Assembly (NCBI GenBank): GCA_965116055.1
Contig: OZ220466.1
Coordinates: 1,488,001-1,552,000, forward strand
Direction of reading: 5' to 3'
DNA from: Bin55 sp965116055
GTDB taxonomy: Bacteria > Pseudomonadota > Gammaproteobacteria > Pseudomonadales > Azotimanducaceae
DNA length: 64,000 nt
Part shown: piece by piece, positions 62,695 through 64,000 of the stretch
Position numbering within the stretch: position 1 is the first letter of the stretch
Layout of the letters: the number at the start of each line of letters is the position of its first letter
The notes under the pieces: generated by a model
What the model was told of the DNA's origin: nothing
The model's input: the letters and a program-made list of their open reading frames with translations, nothing else
Databases searched by the model: none
Position numbers and translations under genes: made by a program

Positions 62695-63670
62695 GACGCC
62701 GGATGTTGATAAACCATGCTAGCGCGAACAATGCAAGTGCTAAGGCGAGAGGGTAGTGGAATAGTGCACGAACAGGTCGCACGACTAACCCTTTCTGTTC
62801 GATAGGTTCCAGCGCTTCTATTTCGTTGTAAATGGCAAGTAAACTGTCGAGATCTGTCGCCTTGAAATACGCGCCGCCGGTTGTTTCCGCAATTTGCTGG
62901 AGGAGTTCTTCATCGACGCCCGATTGGCGTTGCCACGGCAACCAAAAACCGAGCGAATCGTTGCCTGGAACGATCCCTATCGTGTAAACCGTCACATCGG
63001 ACGCCGCTGCGAGTTCCGCGGCATCCATCGGTTCTAATTCGCCAGCATTATTTTCACCGTCCGTTAACAATACGACGACACGGTGGTCGACTGGATGATT
63101 GAGAAGTTGTTTGATAGCGAGCCCCAGCGAATCCCCAATGGCGGTGGATCTTCCAGCGATGCCGATTGGTGCGTTCTCTAACATCCGGCTAGCTGTCCGT
63201 ACGTCCGGTGTCAAAGGTACGTATACATAAGGCAAGCTACCGAAGAGCACGATTCCGATGCGGTCGCCAAGGCGACGCTCGACGAAATTTTGAACCGCGT
63301 GTTTAACGACCGCTAGACGAGTAAACTGCCGCCCAGTGACGTTCATGTCCTCCTGCCCCATACTGCCGGATATATCTATGGCGAGCACGATATCTCGCTT
63401 AAGCGTTGGGATTGAGGTTGCCTCGCCCGACCATTGGGGGCGAGCCAGCGCAGTCACCAATGCAAGCCATGCAAGACAAGCGATACCTAGTAGAAAGAGT
63501 GATTTGACGCTTCTGCTCCTACCATCCTTGGCTTGTTTGTCAAATTCGAATGCCTTGACGTGAGGTACGTTTAGAGCAGCTTGCACTATAGTCCGAGGTG
63601 GCAGAGCAAATCTGACTAGGAGAGGTAGGGCAAGAACGAGAAAGGCCCATGGCCAGAGCAATTCGATCAT
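62687..63670 (-). CDS. batA: VWA domain protein BatA
   Basis: A 327-residue membrane-anchored von Willebrand A protein. N-terminal hydrophobic segments (residues about 5-22 and 56-76) precede the metal-site motif D99-I-S101-G-S103 (DISGSM), the conserved Thr in GRSTAIGDSLGLAIKQL and the Asp in LLTDGENNAGE. A C-terminal helix ends the protein. All canonical metal-coordinating residues are kept, unlike the neighbouring BatB part. It overlaps the upstream DUF4381 gene by four bases and the fusion gene by eight. It probably scaffolds a membrane complex with the other Bat proteins. Confidence 0.9.
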   Translation of the reverse strand: MIELLWPWAFLVLALPLLVRFALPPRTIVQAALNVPHVKAFEFDKQAKDGRSRSVKSLFLLGIACLAWLALVTALARPQWSGEATSIPTLKRDIVLAIDISGSMGQEDMNVTGRQFTRLAVVKHAVQNFVERRLGDRIGIVLFGSLPYVYVPLTPDVRTASRMLENAPIGIAGRSTAIGDSLGLAIKQLLNHPVDHRVVVLLTDGENNAGELEPMDAAELAAASDVTVYTIGIVPGNDSLGFWLPWQRQSGVDEELLQQIAETTGGAYFKATDLDSLLAIYNEIEALEPIEQKGLVVRPVRALFHYPLALALALFALAWFINIRRHV

Positions 63671-63999
63671 TGTGAGCCGCTATGACCCTTCAGCCGCTTA
63701 ACTCTGCAAAGCGTTCTTGACACCAATGTTTCAAGTTCATTGTCGAAGAATTCCACGGGTGTGTAACGAATAGTCCCCAGACATTTACCAGCAGCGGTCA
63801 CAAATGCATCATCGTTAAATCGTTCTGCCAACATGGTTAGCCAAGGCATACCGTCTGCGTGATGCGAACCTGGTATTGACTCGGAAATGAGCAAGTGCTT
63901 ATATAGACGATTGACGGCTAAAACGTAGTCGGATGTAGAAATAAGATGCTGATTGAATTGCAGTTGGAGTTGATTTGCGGTGCGACGGATTGCTCTATA
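63667..63999 (-). CDS. DUF4381-like protein, C-terminal part (5' end beyond the window)
   Basis: The frame stays open to the right edge, giving at least 111 residues. YRAIRRTANQLQLQ and SDYVLAVNRLYKHLLISES, followed by MPWLTMLAERFNDDAF, resemble the cytoplasmic half of DUF4381 proteins, which are regularly encoded upstream of batA in Gammaproteobacteria. The transmembrane helix expected near the N terminus lies outside the window. The stop overlaps the batA start by four bases, indicating one operon (DUF4381, batA, batBC, batD). Upstream, a DUF58 and MoxR ATPase gene would be expected beyond the edge. Confidence 0.65.
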   Translation of the reverse strand, partial: YRAIRRTANQLQLQFNQHLISTSDYVLAVNRLYKHLLISESIPGSHHADGMPWLTMLAERFNDDAFVTAAGKCLGTIRYTPVEFFDNELETLVSRTLCRVKRLKGHSGSQ

Positions 64000-64000
64000 G

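Noticed and set aside
1..64000. tRNA, rRNA, CRISPR array or prophage
   Set aside because: No cloverleaf, ribosomal sequence, regular short repeats with spacers, integrase or phage structural gene was seen on reading both strands; a dedicated scan (tRNA, Rfam, CRISPR tools) was not possible.

Overview
The window looks like chromosome of an aerobic, heterotrophic gammaproteobacterium, probably uncultivated and possibly marine or host-associated. This rests on gene content and has not been tested phylogenetically: a TonB-dependent receptor, a Bat aerotolerance operon, ModABC, CysE, NadK, a PQQ enzyme with a fused cytochrome c, and many CoA-ester enzymes and phytanoyl-CoA-type dioxygenases. Ordinary genes are about half G+C. 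Two islands depart strongly: a very G+C-rich giant surface-protein gene (8542-15120) and an A+T-rich restriction-modification locus (about 39.8-42.1 kb). Both sit beside decayed insertion sequences. I saw no rRNA, tRNA or CRISPR array.

Layout. 1-7.6 kb: tail of a 2-keto-4-pentenoate hydratase-like gene, a D-2-hydroxyacid dehydrogenase, an ABC-2 exporter pair, a PHP phosphatase, an orphan molybdenum hydroxylase large subunit and an amidohydrolase. 7.6-17.4 kb: accessory island with a repeat-rich spacer, a 2192-residue autotransporter-like protein of tandem Ig/cadherin-like repeats, a strong terminator, and a frameshifted IS3 element. 17.5-32.9 kb: catabolic block with a divergent pair of Fe(II)/2OG dioxygenases, a CaiB-type CoA-transferase, AroA, an acyl-CoA dehydrogenase, a PQQ/cytochrome c dehydrogenase and a seven-gene run (crotonase, LivHMGF-type ABC transporter, acyl-CoA synthetase, binding lipoprotein). 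The run reads as uptake of an organic acid followed by CoA activation. 33.4-38.6 kb: 1-Cys peroxiredoxin, ModABC, zinc alcohol dehydrogenase, rubredoxin and a Ddn-like flavoprotein. 38.7-42.5 kb: a broken IS5 element, a type II restriction-modification pair, and about 1 kb of unexplained DNA. 42.5-51.3 kb: crotonase, 3-hydroxyacyl-CoA dehydrogenase, a third dioxygenase, SDR, an M48-PDZ lipoprotein protease, a sulfatase, a Gfo/Idh/MocA oxidoreductase and an HpcH/HpaI aldolase. 51.7-64 kb: TonB receptor, IS5 relic, aromatic amino acid hydroxylase, zinc-ribbon protein, CysE, NadK, MocA-XdhC and a Bat operon running off the right edge.

How parts may cooperate. ModABC imports molybdate, MocA and XdhC finish and insert the cytidylylated molybdenum cofactor, and the CoxL/XdhA-like subunit at 4.1 kb is the one visible client, although its FeS and FAD partners are absent here. 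The CoA enzymes and Liv-type transporter suggest growth on fatty, branched or aromatic acids. The sulfatase, Gfo/Idh, aldolase and TonB receptor may form a second catabolic group.

The most unusual items are the giant adhesin-like gene with its base-composition jump and G10 tract, the AroA with an atypical phosphoenolpyruvate/glyphosate-site loop, the MocA gene without a conventional start codon, the restriction enzyme of unknown specificity, and the compact aromatic amino acid hydroxylase. I did not find a clearly new multi-gene system.
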